Below, piece by piece: positions 20,721 to 29,894 of a stretch of DNA of 64,000 nt; the stretch's first letter is position 1, and each line of letters opens with the position of its first letter. The DNA comes from Acidianus brierleyi. GTDB lineage: Archaea > Thermoproteota > Thermoprotei_A > Sulfolobales > Sulfolobaceae. Made by a program: the position numbers and the translations under genes. A model generated the notes under the pieces. That model did not search any database, was not told the origin of the DNA, and saw only the letters and a program-made list of their open reading frames with translations. The stretch is taken from assembly GCF_003201835.2 (NCBI RefSeq), contig NZ_CP029289.2, positions 1,488,001-1,552,000 of the forward strand, written 5' to 3'.

Positions 20721-21617
20721 ATGAGCTCTAATCCATTTAGAATACAGTCTCCTCAACAGCCTCAAAAACAACCTAGAGATCTTAGAAAAACTCAGCCTCA
20801 GATACCAGCAGCAGATATAAAAATCCAAATGAAAATGAAAAATATTAAATATAAAATAGCCGTGCTAAGCGGTAAAGGTGGAGTAGGAAAATCTTTTGTA
20901 TCATCTAATTTAGCTATGGCATTAGCTGCCTCTGGAAAAAAAGTTGGTATAGTAGATGTAGATTTTCATGGTCCATCTGTTCCTAAGATGTTAGGAGTAA
21001 GGGGTCAAGTATTAACAGCTGATGACAACGGGATAAATCCAGTACAAGGTCCTTTCGGGATAAAAGTAGTTTCTATAGATTTCCTATTACCTAGAGACGA
21101 CACACCAGTAGTATGGAGGGGGGCAATAAAACATACTGCTATAAAGCAATTTCTAGGAGATGTAAATTGGGGTGAATTAGACTATTTAATAATAGACATG
21201 CCACCTGGAACTGGAGACGAGGCGCTTTCAATAGCTCAACTAGTACCAAGTATTAGCGGAGCTATTATAGTTACTATACCTTCCGAAGTTTCTACACTTG
21301 CAGTTAAAAAATCTATAACTTTCGTAAAAACTGTAAACACAAAAATATTAGGCGTTGTAGAAAACATGAGTTATTTTGTGTGTCCTTCTGATAATAAACC
21401 TTACTATATTTTTGGTGAAGGAAAAGGTAAAAAAATGGCTGAAGATATGGGAGTATCGCTTCTAGGCCAAATACCTCTTGATCCTAAAATTGCCGAATCC
21501 AATGACTCTGGTGAACCGTTCTTTCTTAAATATGTAGATTCCCCTACGTCAAAAGAGTTTTTGAATATTGCAGATAATATAATTAAAATTGTGGAACAAA
21601 ATTCTTCTTCAACTTAA
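20721..21617 (+). CDS. Mrp/ApbC-type P-loop ATPase (Fe-S carrier)
   Basis: 298 aa. Deviant Walker A GKGGVGKSF after a Gln/Pro-rich N-terminal tail, switch MPPGTGDEAL, and ENMSYFVCPSD. Mrp/NBP35 proteins carry 4Fe-4S clusters to target enzymes through a CxxC in this last segment. Here only the first Cys remains (CPSD), so cluster binding by a bridging CxxC dimer is doubtful. The 3' end overlaps the convergent small wHTH gene by 35 nt. Confidence 0.9.
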   Translation: MSSNPFRIQSPQQPQKQPRDLRKTQPQIPAADIKIQMKMKNIKYKIAVLSGKGGVGKSFVSSNLAMALAASGKKVGIVDVDFHGPSVPKMLGVRGQVLTADDNGINPVQGPFGIKVVSIDFLLPRDDTPVVWRGAIKHTAIKQFLGDVNWGELDYLIIDMPPGTGDEALSIAQLVPSISGAIIVTIPSEVSTLAVKKSITFVKTVNTKILGVVENMSYFVCPSDNKPYYIFGEGKGKKMAEDMGVSLLGQIPLDPKIAESNDSGEPFFLKYVDSPTSKEFLNIADNIIKIVEQNSSST

Positions 21618-21810
21618 AATAAAATTTTTTATTTTCATAAACTGGATATTTTTCTATAATTCCTTCTCTTACTAGATCAGCTAACGTTTCTCTAAATTCC
21701 ATAGGTGAGAATTCTGTACTTGTTTTTAATATTTCTTTCATAATTTCTTCTGATGTCATATCTCTATTTTTTAGAATTTCAATGATTTTTTCTCTTAATT
21801 TATTGTTCAT
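21583..21810 (-). CDS. small winged-helix protein
   Basis: 75 aa. A helical N-terminus (KLREKIIEILKNRDMTSEEIMKEIL) followed by FRETLADLVREGIIEKYP gives the shape of a minimal winged helix, with a basic tail. Possibly DNA-binding; no family name is recognised. It overlaps the 3' end of mrp on the opposite strand. Confidence 0.6.
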   Translation of the reverse strand: MNNKLREKIIEILKNRDMTSEEIMKEILKTSTEFSPMEFRETLADLVREGIIEKYPVYENKKFYFKLKKNFVPQF

Positions 21811-21911
21811 AGGTAATATGTATATATCAATTTCCTATAAAAATTTAGGTCTTGATTATAGATATAACTTTAAAAAGAATAAAAACTAAAATCTAAAAGG
21901 TGGAAAGTAAA

Positions 21912-22259
21912 ATGAGTATTGAAATTACTGAAAAAAGCATAATATTGAGAAGATTTCTCATGGTTGCTTATGGCTTATCTGAGGCCGATGTTGATGCATT
22001 TATGAAAATAGTTAAGAGCAAGGAGGGCAAGGATGTAGATTCTATATCATCGGAACTAGGAATAAGTAAAAGCAGAGCTAGTCTTATACTTAAAAGGTTA
22101 TCAGATTCTGGTTTAATCGAAAAACAGAAAAATAGCGGAAGTAAAGGAGGAAGACCAAAATATCTATACTACATTAATAAAGAAGAGGTTATATCTAAAA
22201 TGATAAGAAGAGCAAAAGAAATATGCACAGATCTAGAAAGTATAATTTCTTCTATATGA
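21912..22259 (+). CDS. winged-helix transcriptional regulator
   Basis: 115 aa. Central HTH VDSISSELGISKSRASLILKRLSDSGLIEKQ, followed by a wing with a GGRPKYLYYI motif and a C-terminal helix likely used for dimerisation; overall MarR/TrmB-like. A GTG at 21900 is in frame, but GGTGG (21899-21903) spaced 8 nt from the ATG at 21912 acts as the ribosome site, so the ATG is chosen. It converges on a LysE-type exporter with an 8-nt overlap. Confidence 0.78.
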   Translation: MSIEITEKSIILRRFLMVAYGLSEADVDAFMKIVKSKEGKDVDSISSELGISKSRASLILKRLSDSGLIEKQKNSGSKGGRPKYLYYINKEEVISKMIRRAKEICTDLESIISSI

Positions 22260-22809
22260 CTAGTTTAATGCCTTCCAAAAGAATATAAAAACCAAATGCT
22301 AGAATAATAATAAATGATGCTATTTTCGTATATTTCGAATACTTTCTTATATACTTGTGCGAGATCAAAGGAAATATTATAACCCATATCAATATTCCAA
22401 TAAAAAAACCTAATATACTGGAAATTCCTAGATTTTCTAGCATAAAGATTCCTATAGTTAGCCACCAAGTTATCTGATATGGATTAGTTAGACCCATGCT
22501 AAGACCAGTTAGGTAATTTCCTTTAGGTGAAGTATTAGTATTGAATTTAGATTTTATAATTAAAGTAGAGATAATAATAAGTAATAAACCTCCTGCTATA
22601 TAAATTACCTTTAGGAAATCTTTAGGTATGAAATTTCTGAAATTATACGATATAAAATAAAAAATCAAATCCGCTGTCATAGCTCCAAGTCCTACACTAC
22701 TCCCATGAATTTTTGATTTTACGGACTCATTTAATATTATAGCATTAACTGGACCTGGAGGAGCAGCCATAGAAAGTCCTAGAATGATACCTAACAGAAT
22801 AGATATCAT
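22252..22809 (-). CDS. LysE/RhtB family amino-acid exporter
   Basis: 185 aa, six hydrophobic segments, with the N-terminal family motif GLSMAAPPGPVNA and a central TNPYQITWW. Likely an efflux permease for amino acids or similar small molecules. The start overlaps the DUF72 stop (ATGA), indicating a two-gene operon. Confidence 0.85.
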   Translation of the reverse strand: MISILLGIILGLSMAAPPGPVNAIILNESVKSKIHGSSVGLGAMTADLIFYFISYNFRNFIPKDFLKVIYIAGGLLLIIISTLIIKSKFNTNTSPKGNYLTGLSMGLTNPYQITWWLTIGIFMLENLGISSILGFFIGILIWVIIFPLISHKYIRKYSKYTKIASFIIILAFGFYILLEGIKLVI

Positions 22810-23501
22810 GATACCATCTCCTTAAATTTTAACGCGTTTTTAATAGAGTAAATATTATTAAAAAGCACATAAGATTCCCCGTTCACTATGCTTTTTAATT
22901 TAAGTAAATCTTCATCAGAATAATTATATCTATAGTTAACTTCCTTACCGCCTATTCCATGTAACCTGTAGTATCTGATGTCTCCATATAAAGGCATATG
23001 TCTAAAAGGATCTGTTACATGAATAAGTTTAGCTTCCTCTAAAACATGGAGTAATATGTCTTGATTGTTATACCACTCTCCTCTAGGTTCCCATCCATAC
23101 AAAAATTTTCTATCTAGTATCGAGGAGAACTCTATAACGTTTCTTATATTTTCTGCATTAGGCTTAAATGAAGGTGGAGTTTGAAATATTATTATTCTAG
23201 AGTTTAAAACATTGGCTTCTTCAAGTGTGATTTCTAACGCTTTTTCTGTATCTATATTAACCTTGAATGAACCTAGGTTATTTATATCACTAACTAAAAA
23301 TTTTTTCATTTTTTCATAGTTTTTATTATAAGAATGTGTTATAACTTGTAGTGCTTTAACATTTAGCTCGATATCTCTGTTATAATTTCTCCATTTCTTT
23401 AATTTATCAATACTTACTATATCATAAAATGTATCCTGAATCTCTAGAACATTAAATAAATTAGCTGCCTTATAGCTAAAGCCGCAAATGCCGATTTTCA
23501 T
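22806..23501 (-). CDS. DUF72 family TIM-barrel protein
   Basis: 231 aa. DUF72 features: IQDTFYDIVSIDKLKKW near the start, IIIFQTPPSFKP in the middle (compare LxQFPPSF), WEPRGEWYN, then a YYRLHG motif. The fold is a TIM barrel related to sugar-phosphate enzymes; the activity is unknown. Co-transcribed with the LysE-type exporter. Confidence 0.85.
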   Translation of the reverse strand: MKIGICGFSYKAANLFNVLEIQDTFYDIVSIDKLKKWRNYNRDIELNVKALQVITHSYNKNYEKMKKFLVSDINNLGSFKVNIDTEKALEITLEEANVLNSRIIIFQTPPSFKPNAENIRNVIEFSSILDRKFLYGWEPRGEWYNNQDILLHVLEEAKLIHVTDPFRHMPLYGDIRYYRLHGIGGKEVNYRYNYSDEDLLKLKSIVNGESYVLFNNIYSIKNALKFKEMVS

Positions 23502-23558
23502 ATGTATTAAAAATGATTTTGGGAAAAAATTTAAAAAGTTTATATGTGAGCCCTATTT

Positions 23559-24011
23559 ATGCAGAATGAAGAAACAAGCAAAATAGCTAAAGAAATGTAT
23601 GAAAGAGGTAAAAGCATAAGAGAAATTGCAAGAGAACTTAATCTTAGTTATTCACGAGTAAGAAAGATTCTTAAAGATTCTGGAGTTCAATTTAGAGGAA
23701 AAATTTCTAGAGATCTTGAGGAGAAAATAATAGATCTCGCTAAAAGAGGATATAGTGCCAATAGAATAAGTAAGGAGACTAAAATAAATTCCAATACAGT
23801 ACTTCGAGTTCTAAAAAAGAACAACTTAGCTAAAACTAAAAGGAAATTAGCTCCAGAAAAAATAGAAGAAATAAAGAATCTGTATAAAAACGGAGTTTCA
23901 ATTTATAAAATAGCTAAAAATTTGAATATATCTACAAACTTAGTAGTATATCATTTAAAAAAGTTAAATGTATATAAGCCTACTCATGAATCTTATTCCA
24001 CATCTCAGTAG
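23559..24011 (+). CDS. protein with three tandem helix-turn-helix repeats
   Basis: 150 aa composed of three resolvase-type HTH units: about 8-40 (GKSIREIARELNLSYSRVRKIL), 51-83 (GYSANRISKETKINSNTVLRVL) and 98-130 (GVSIYKIAKNLNISTNLVVYHL). No other domain is present. A TATA-like TTTATATG lies near 23540 and the ATG is practically leaderless. A DNA-binding regulator or architectural protein is likely; the ligand or partner is unknown. It overlaps trpS on the other strand at the 3' end by 32 nt. Confidence 0.75.
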   Translation: MQNEETSKIAKEMYERGKSIREIARELNLSYSRVRKILKDSGVQFRGKISRDLEEKIIDLAKRGYSANRISKETKINSNTVLRVLKKNNLAKTKRKLAPEKIEEIKNLYKNGVSIYKIAKNLNISTNLVVYHLKKLNVYKPTHESYSTSQ

Positions 24012-25128
24012 CTAACTTTCCATCGTATTTAAATAATCTAACTTTGTCTTTTGCCATTTCTTTCATCTGCCTATGTTCCTCTAAAGTATTATTCAGTTTT
24101 TCTATAAGTATTTCTTTTAATTCTCCAGTTAGCATTTTTCCTGATCTATATTCTTCTTCTATTTCTCTAATTTTATTATCATCTGGCTCAAAGAAATAGT
24201 ATAACCATTGAAAAGAGACATCTATTTCAGTGTTTCCGCCCAATTTTCTATGAAGTTCTACTGTAGGCTGTCCTCCAGAGAACGCATATTTCATTATTTT
24301 TCTCTCAACAGTTTTGGGATCGTCTGTAAGGTATATAGCGGATTCTGGAATAGAAGAACTCATTTTTCCCTCAGGCCCAGTTAATGGAGGAAGAAATTTA
24401 CTATGAATTTGTGCCGCCTTGTAATATCCTAAACTCTCTGCTATATCTCTTTGTAATCTCCAATATGGATCTTGATCTATTCCTGCAGGAATTAAACATC
24501 TTTTCTTTTCAAACATTGTAGGGGCAATTTGTAGAGCAGGATAAAATATTATTCCTATATTGGACGATAGTTCTAAACCAAATGTAGCCTTTACTTCATT
24601 AAACGTAAGTTTTTTAGCTATTTTTGTTGTAATAGGATACATATTTTTAATATATTCAGTATCCTGAAATATAAATGTCTTATCTGGATCAAAACCTACT
24701 GCAATTATATCTAAAATATTATCATAAGCCCATTGTCTAGTCTGTTCTAACGTATATTCCTGGTTTCTCATGAATTTTTCATCGTCTGTTATTTCAATAT
24801 ATACATTTACCTTAAATTTGTCTTGGAGCCATTTAGTAAAAATGAACGGTATCAGATGTCCAATATGCATTCCTAAAGATGGAGCTCTACCAGTATAAAG
24901 GAAAAATCCTTTCCCATTCCTATAATCCTTTAAAATTAGGTCTAAATCTCTATGTGAGAAAAAAATATCTCTTCTTAACATTACATGTAGGTCTCCTCCT
25001 ATAAGTTTAGAGATCTCTTCCTTTAGTTCTGGAGTAATTTTTTGAGTGCCAAACTGTATTATTAGCTTATCATAATCTACTTTACCCTTAACTTCCCAAG
25101 GAGTTACAGAAAAGTTTTCATTGGACAT
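23980..25128 (-). CDS. trpS: tryptophanyl-tRNA synthetase
   Basis: Class I synthetase of the archaeal/eukaryotic type, 382 aa. HIGH motif GMHIGHL and KMSKS-type GKMSSS are present, plus the Trp-specific AIQ-like AGIDQDPYWRL segment. The N-terminal VTPWEV and the archaeal insertion are complete. It lies 36 nt downstream of the ESCRT-III gene on the same strand. Confidence 0.95.
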   Translation of the reverse strand: MSNENFSVTPWEVKGKVDYDKLIIQFGTQKITPELKEEISKLIGGDLHVMLRRDIFFSHRDLDLILKDYRNGKGFFLYTGRAPSLGMHIGHLIPFIFTKWLQDKFKVNVYIEITDDEKFMRNQEYTLEQTRQWAYDNILDIIAVGFDPDKTFIFQDTEYIKNMYPITTKIAKKLTFNEVKATFGLELSSNIGIIFYPALQIAPTMFEKKRCLIPAGIDQDPYWRLQRDIAESLGYYKAAQIHSKFLPPLTGPEGKMSSSIPESAIYLTDDPKTVERKIMKYAFSGGQPTVELHRKLGGNTEIDVSFQWLYYFFEPDDNKIREIEEEYRSGKMLTGELKEILIEKLNNTLEEHRQMKEMAKDKVRLFKYDGKLATEMWNKIHE

Positions 25129-25164
25129 AAAAAGAGATGATAAAAAAGGAAATAAAAAGCGTTT

Positions 25165-25800
25165 TTAGGCTTTTTGAGTGAGAGTAGCTGCGGGTAAATC
25201 TGGGAATTTTTCCTTCATTTTTTGCTCTGCTATTGTAGACGCTTCGTCTAAAATCTTTCTTGCCTCAGCAGTTGGTGCAGATGCGTATGAGTAACTTCCA
25301 GTAAAGTCTCCAGCCTCGACAACTACTTCCTGTAGACCTTCTCCCAATTCTCCTAGTTCTACAGATAATTCTGGCATTACTCCTCTTAATACGCCTTTTA
25401 GTTCATTTATAACTCCAACTACAGGTACTAAGTTTACAAACACATCTCCTATTTCGCTTACAGTTTCTAATCTAAGTTCTACTTGTTCCAACGCTATTTG
25501 AGTTGTTAATAATTGTCTGCTTATTTTTCTTATTTCTGCTACCTCATTTGCATACATTGCAGCTCTTGCTGTATCTTTGGACATTTGAGCTTCAACTACT
25601 CTTTCGAATAATGTTCTGTCTCTTTCCTGCATTCTTCCTATGTATGCGTCAAGTCTACTTACCATAGAACTTAATTGGTAATGAGCTTGAACTATCCTAT
25701 ATTTTAAGGGTTCCTTGCTCTTAAATGCACCCTTAAAACTTTTCCACATATCTTTATCTTCTGATCCTGCCCAATATTTCTGGAAATCTTTTCCAAGCAT
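25165..25800 (-). CDS. cdvB1: ESCRT-III-like cell division protein (CdvB1/CdvB2 type)
   Basis: 211-aa Snf7-fold protein. The ESCRT-III core runs from about residue 25 to 150 (KYRIVQAHYQLSSMVSRLDAY, then LEQVELRLETVSEIGDVFVNL), and the C-terminus is a short acidic-to-Lys tail. It lacks the winged helix and MIM2 of the longer CdvB, so it is one of the short paralogues that form the constricting division ring and take part in vesicle release. Which paralogue it is (B1 or B2) is inferred from its place beside trpS and is less certain than the family. Confidence 0.85.
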   Translation of the reverse strand: MLGKDFQKYWAGSEDKDMWKSFKGAFKSKEPLKYRIVQAHYQLSSMVSRLDAYIGRMQERDRTLFERVVEAQMSKDTARAAMYANEVAEIRKISRQLLTTQIALEQVELRLETVSEIGDVFVNLVPVVGVINELKGVLRGVMPELSVELGELGEGLQEVVVEAGDFTGSYSYASAPTAEARKILDEASTIAEQKMKEKFPDLPAATLTQKA

Positions 25801-25888
25801 CTTAATTAATATGTTGTCAAAGAAGTTTTTTAAAGCGGATGACCAGTAATATATATTTATTATGTATTAACGAGAATATAATATATTT

Positions 25889-26164
25889 GTGAGAGTGTTG
25901 CCATTCATACAAGTAGATGAAGATCCAGATTTTGATATAATTCAAGAAGGAAATAAAATAAATATATACGTAGATCTAAGGGGAAAAGGCTTAAATATAG
26001 ATAATATACAAGTTAAAATAAATTCTAATTCCGTATATATTATAGATCAACAATCGAATTCTACTGTAAAAACTATAAATCTTGCTGCGAATACAAATCT
26101 TCAGGTCTCAGAAGTAAGAAAACATAATGGAACTTTATTAATAATATTAGAGAAGAATAATTGA
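25889..26164 (+). CDS. small Hsp20-like (alpha-crystallin fold) protein
   Basis: 91 aa, GTG start. The sequence is a run of beta-strands (NKINIYVDLRGKGLN, VQVKINSNSVYII, GTLLIILEKN) typical of a stripped-down alpha-crystallin/CS domain, without the IxI tail of true sHsps. It may be a chaperone or an adaptor. Its stop overlaps the start of the AlaX gene (TGATG). Confidence 0.6.
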   Translation: MRVLPFIQVDEDPDFDIIQEGNKINIYVDLRGKGLNIDNIQVKINSNSVYIIDQQSNSTVKTINLAANTNLQVSEVRKHNGTLLIILEKNN

Positions 26165-26862
26165 TGGTAGAAGAAATATATCTTACTGATTCTTATGTAA
26201 AAAATTTTAAGGCAAAAGTTGTTAAGGTAGGTCAAGACGGAGTTATTTTAGATAGAACTGCATTTTATCCAGGCGGAGGCGGGCTTGAAAACGATATAGG
26301 AAAATTAGTTATAGACAATAAGGAAATACAAGTGACGGAAGTCAAACGTCAAGACAACGAAATAGTACATAAGATAAACGGAAATCTTTCCGAAGGAGAT
26401 CTTGTAGACGGAATTATAGATTGGGAAAGAAGATATTCTATGATGAAATTACATACCGCTTCCCATATAATTGCCTCGATAGCATACAATAAATACGGTG
26501 CTATGGTAACTGGAGGACATATTTCACCAGAATATGCAAAAGATGATTTTAATGTAGAAGATAAAAACGTATTAACTAATATAATAAATGAGGCCAATGA
26601 CATAATTAAGAAAAATATTGATGTTAAGGTTTACTTTAAACCTAAAGAAGAAGCATTAAAGATACCTGGAATAGTGAAATTAATGGGCAGAAATCCTCCT
26701 GATGTACCTATATGGAGAATTGTAGAAATTCCAGGGATAGATATTCAGGCTGATGGAGGACCACACGTTAAGAATACATCAGAAATAGGACATATAGAAT
26801 TAATTAAAGTCGAAAATAGAGGTAAAAATAAGAAGAGAGTCTATTATACTGTAAAAAGTTAA
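26164..26862 (+). CDS. alaX: alanyl-tRNA editing protein AlaX
   Basis: Free-standing trans-editing enzyme that deacylates mischarged Ser-/Gly-tRNA(Ala). 232 aa, medium size. It has an N-terminal TAFYPGGGG (glycine-rich) motif, the zinc HTASH, and a C-terminal ADGGPHVKNTSEIG. The usual CGGTH ligand cysteine is replaced by Asp in this motif. ATG 26164 is preferred to TTG 26161 because it forms the TGATG coupling with the Hsp20-like gene. Confidence 0.9.
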   Translation: MVEEIYLTDSYVKNFKAKVVKVGQDGVILDRTAFYPGGGGLENDIGKLVIDNKEIQVTEVKRQDNEIVHKINGNLSEGDLVDGIIDWERRYSMMKLHTASHIIASIAYNKYGAMVTGGHISPEYAKDDFNVEDKNVLTNIINEANDIIKKNIDVKVYFKPKEEALKIPGIVKLMGRNPPDVPIWRIVEIPGIDIQADGGPHVKNTSEIGHIELIKVENRGKNKKRVYYTVKS

Positions 26863-27290
26863 GGCCATACCCATTTTATACTTGTTATAAATCTTACGAT
26901 GAATCCAGAAATTATTCCTATGAAATTGATTATGCCAAGTACTAAAGACTGAAGTTTTAAATAAGACGTAAAAAACAATATTGCCAATATTTCCGAAGCA
27001 TTACTAAAATGAAACATAATTACAATAATTGAAATTACCACAATATACTGAATAATTCCTCCACTAGCTGACGACATATGAAATTTAAGTAGTCTTTTCC
27101 ATATGTTTCCTATTCTTTTATCTTTAAATGTCCATACATCGTTTAACATAAAATTGAAAATTATTGAAATTTCAATTGCTAATGCTAATGATATCGATAT
27201 GGATAAAAGCTTAGTAGTAGATAAAAATACTAGTTCATTCACCAACGTGCCTAGCCCTCCTACTATGGCAAATTTCAGTAATCTCGACAT
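26859..27290 (-). CDS. GtrA family membrane protein
   Basis: 143 aa with four membrane segments. The N-terminus FAIVGGLGTLVNELVFL and the middle FNFMLNDVWTFKD are characteristic of GtrA, which takes part in lipid-linked sugar transfer across the membrane. An ATG at 27290 is preferred to TTG 27293. It lies 11 nt downstream of the CobD-like gene on the same strand. Confidence 0.87.
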   Translation of the reverse strand: MSRLLKFAIVGGLGTLVNELVFLSTTKLLSISISLALAIEISIIFNFMLNDVWTFKDKRIGNIWKRLLKFHMSSASGGIIQYIVVISIIVIMFHFSNASEILAILFFTSYLKLQSLVLGIINFIGIISGFIVRFITSIKWVWP

Positions 27291-27301
27291 CAAGAGATTA
27301 T

Positions 27302-28297
27302 TTATATAATGAATTTTAAAATGCTTTGGTTAGTACTGTAAAACTTATTTATATAGTTAATTAGAGTCTTAAAATTTCTTTTTATTGATATTCTAGCATA
27401 ATACGAATTTAATCCTACAAAACTACTTGCATCCCTTACCATAAACCCTTTCTTAACTAGATAATCATTTAAAATGTTCACCTTGAAAGGAAATTTAAAG
27501 AGTAAATACGGAGCATTGCTATTGTACATTTTATAATTGAAATCAAATTTTATGGAAAGTTTTATTTCTGATAATAGATTTTTTGTATAGCTCTTACTCT
27601 CATTGAAGAAGATTCTTACGTCATTAGGATTTACATTAGAAAATATGTAATAAGCAATGCTATTTACTCTCCATGGTATAGCTTTTGACTCTAAGACTTT
27701 AGAACTTTTACCTATTGTAAATCCTAGTCGTAAACCAGGGACTGAAAATGATTTAGTAAATGTAGATATTATTAGAATGTTATTGAACTCCTCTACAAGT
27801 TTTTTTGCGCTGCTAACTGCACTAATATCTGAAAATGATTCGTCAATAATTAGTTCTTTCCCATCATTGAGCGCACTAACTATTTCTTCTAAACTTATTG
27901 TACTTCCCGTTGGATTATTAGGGTTACTGAGTAAGACTTTTTTGCCTAATATACGATATATAAAACTATTTCCATTCTCCTCAGCAAAATAGATTGATGT
28001 TCTTGGATATTCTGAAAAATTAGGCTCAGGAACATTAATTCCTTTATCTAACAATCTTATAGCTTCAGTAGCTCCATTAAAAACTCCTATATATTCAGGA
28101 TTTACGTCATAAATTTCTGCTATATTTTCTTTCAATTTAGTATAGTTATCAGGATAATATTGATATACTTTATATTTTATAGCATCACTTATTAGGTCAG
28201 ATAGAAAATCAGGCATACCAAGTGGGTTAAGATTAATACTAAAATCATCAATAGTGTTTGGCTTTCCATTAATCCATTTAGCTCCTCCATGTATCAT
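27302..28297 (-). CDS. CobD/HisC-like PLP-dependent aminotransferase
   Basis: 331-aa fold-type I PLP enzyme. Begins IHGGAKW with DFSINLNPLG, the N-terminal signature of threonine-phosphate decarboxylase CobD. It also has SNPNNPTGS, LIIDESFSD, and the PLP lysine in TFTKSFSVPGLRLGF. CobD supplies aminopropanol phosphate for cobamide synthesis; a histidinol-phosphate aminotransferase is the main alternative. Its start overlaps the regulator gene upstream by 4 nt. Confidence 0.8.
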   Translation of the reverse strand: MIHGGAKWINGKPNTIDDFSINLNPLGMPDFLSDLISDAIKYKVYQYYPDNYTKLKENIAEIYDVNPEYIGVFNGATEAIRLLDKGINVPEPNFSEYPRTSIYFAEENGNSFIYRILGKKVLLSNPNNPTGSTISLEEIVSALNDGKELIIDESFSDISAVSSAKKLVEEFNNILIISTFTKSFSVPGLRLGFTIGKSSKVLESKAIPWRVNSIAYYIFSNVNPNDVRIFFNESKSYTKNLLSEIKLSIKFDFNYKMYNSNAPYLLFKFPFKVNILNDYLVKKGFMVRDASSFVGLNSYYARISIKRNFKTLINYINKFYSTNQSILKFII

Positions 28298-28878
28298 AAT
28301 CCTCTTTCTCTAAAATAGTTCCCTATAATGTTTTTCTCAGCTCTTCTCAATATTTCGGAAAGATTAGATACACTTATATTTAATTTATCTGCTAGTTCGG
28401 AGACTTTTATTTTTCTAGGGAAATCAAAAAATCCTGCTTCAAATGCAATTTTTAGTATCTGTTCCTGCCTTGCGGTAAGTATATCTTGAGACTTAACTTT
28501 TACAACCTTTATTATTTTCGTATCTATTTTGTAATTTAAAAACTCCTTAAGGAGCTTTTTCAATTCTGTGTAATCACTTAAAATTACTGTCCAATAGAAT
28601 CCTTCTAATGTTATTGTTCCATTTAATATGATATAATTTGATAAAATCTTTTCTACAGGATAATTAATATTTAAAGTACCCAAATATTTGAATTTAGAGA
28701 CTTTAGTAAATTTTCCATTAAGCACAGAAAGTGTTTTCTCATCTCCCTTAAATTCAGCCAAAATTTTAGGAACATTGCTGAAATTCTTTATATCAAGAAT
28801 AACCAAGGAATTTCTAGTCCAGTCTATATTTTTTGTCCATTCTTCGTGCGGTAACTTAATACTTACATATAAAAGCAT
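28294..28878 (-). CDS. bacterio-opsin activator-type HTH_10 regulator
   Basis: 194 aa. C-terminal HTH_10 domain (LTARQEQILKIAFEAGFFDFP, then VSELADKLNISVSNLSEILRRAEK); the N-terminal region is a sensor of unknown ligand. A TTG at 28923 would add 15 residues, but a TATA-like ACTTAAAAATT (28902-28912) places transcription start next to the ATG at 28878. It is coupled by ATGA to the CobD-like gene, so it may respond to a cobamide or amino-acid signal; that is inference. Confidence 0.8.
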   Translation of the reverse strand: MLLYVSIKLPHEEWTKNIDWTRNSLVILDIKNFSNVPKILAEFKGDEKTLSVLNGKFTKVSKFKYLGTLNINYPVEKILSNYIILNGTITLEGFYWTVILSDYTELKKLLKEFLNYKIDTKIIKVVKVKSQDILTARQEQILKIAFEAGFFDFPRKIKVSELADKLNISVSNLSEILRRAEKNIIGNYFRERGL

Positions 28879-28951
28879 CGATATTAAATACTTCGTCTTA
28901 ATTTTTAAGTTTACGTAGATCAATGCTATGTTAAGAGTTTAAGTAAATTTT

Positions 28952-28973
28952 ATATTACCTTAAATGGTAATAT
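28952..28973. promoter_or_regulatory. inverted repeat inside the tRNA-Glu promoter
   Basis: Perfect 8-bp arms ATATTACC (28952-28959) and GGTAATAT (28966-28973) are separated by 6 nt and end 5 nt before tRNA-Glu. The left arm follows a TATA-like AAATTTTATA (28946-28955). The position, between TATA box and transcript start, is where an archaeal repressor would act. Confidence 0.5.
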
Positions 28974-28978
28974 CAAAT

Positions 28979-29576
<598 letters not shown>

Positions 29577-29750
29577 ATGGCAATTGAGGATAGAATTTAT
29601 CGTTTAATTGAATTGCTACTTTATGTTGCTAAAGAGGAGAGTGCAGAGGTTACTGCAACTAAACTGCAGAAGATTTTTAATATTGCAAGATCTTTCGAAA
29701 CTTTAAGCAAAACTTTTCTTGCAGCATATGGTACATTATACCGTGGCTAA
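29577..29750 (+). CDS. small helical protein (57 aa) in the accessory block
   Basis: Begins MAIEDRIYRLIELLLYVAKE and continues as two amphipathic helices. The open frame extends upstream to 29478, but the earlier residues look like translated non-coding sequence, and a TATA-like element at 29531-29540 lies about 40 nt before the ATG at 29577. Unknown function; size and location suit a small viral or plasmid protein. It is followed directly by a hairpin. Confidence 0.5.
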   Translation: MAIEDRIYRLIELLLYVAKEESAEVTATKLQKIFNIARSFETLSKTFLAAYGTLYRG

Positions 29751-29772
29751 CCTGATATTTTTTGATATCAGG
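29751..29772 (+). terminator. hairpin directly after the 57-aa gene
   Basis: Perfect 8-bp stem CCTGATAT / ATATCAGG with a TTTTTG loop, starting on the base after the stop codon. Archaeal termination usually relies on T-runs; here a T-run lies in the loop and another (TTTT) follows at 29774. It could end transcription or protect the 3' end. Confidence 0.45.
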
Positions 29773-29873
29773 CATTTTCCAACCTCCTAAACTTCTCTAA
29801 CTCAGTAATGAAAAAATTGACAGGAAGAGTATAAAGAAGACTAATAGGTACTTCATTTAAATGAAGAAAGAGG

Positions 29874-29890
29874 AAAGGGTTTAAAAATGG
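29874..29890. repeat. 17-bp direct repeat, copy 1
   Basis: AAAGGGTTTAAAAATGG, found again at 30372-30388. Both copies lie at the 3' ends of minus-strand membrane-protein genes inside the accessory block. They may be a shared 3' signal or trace a duplication. Confidence 0.45.
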
Positions 29891-29894
29891 AAAG

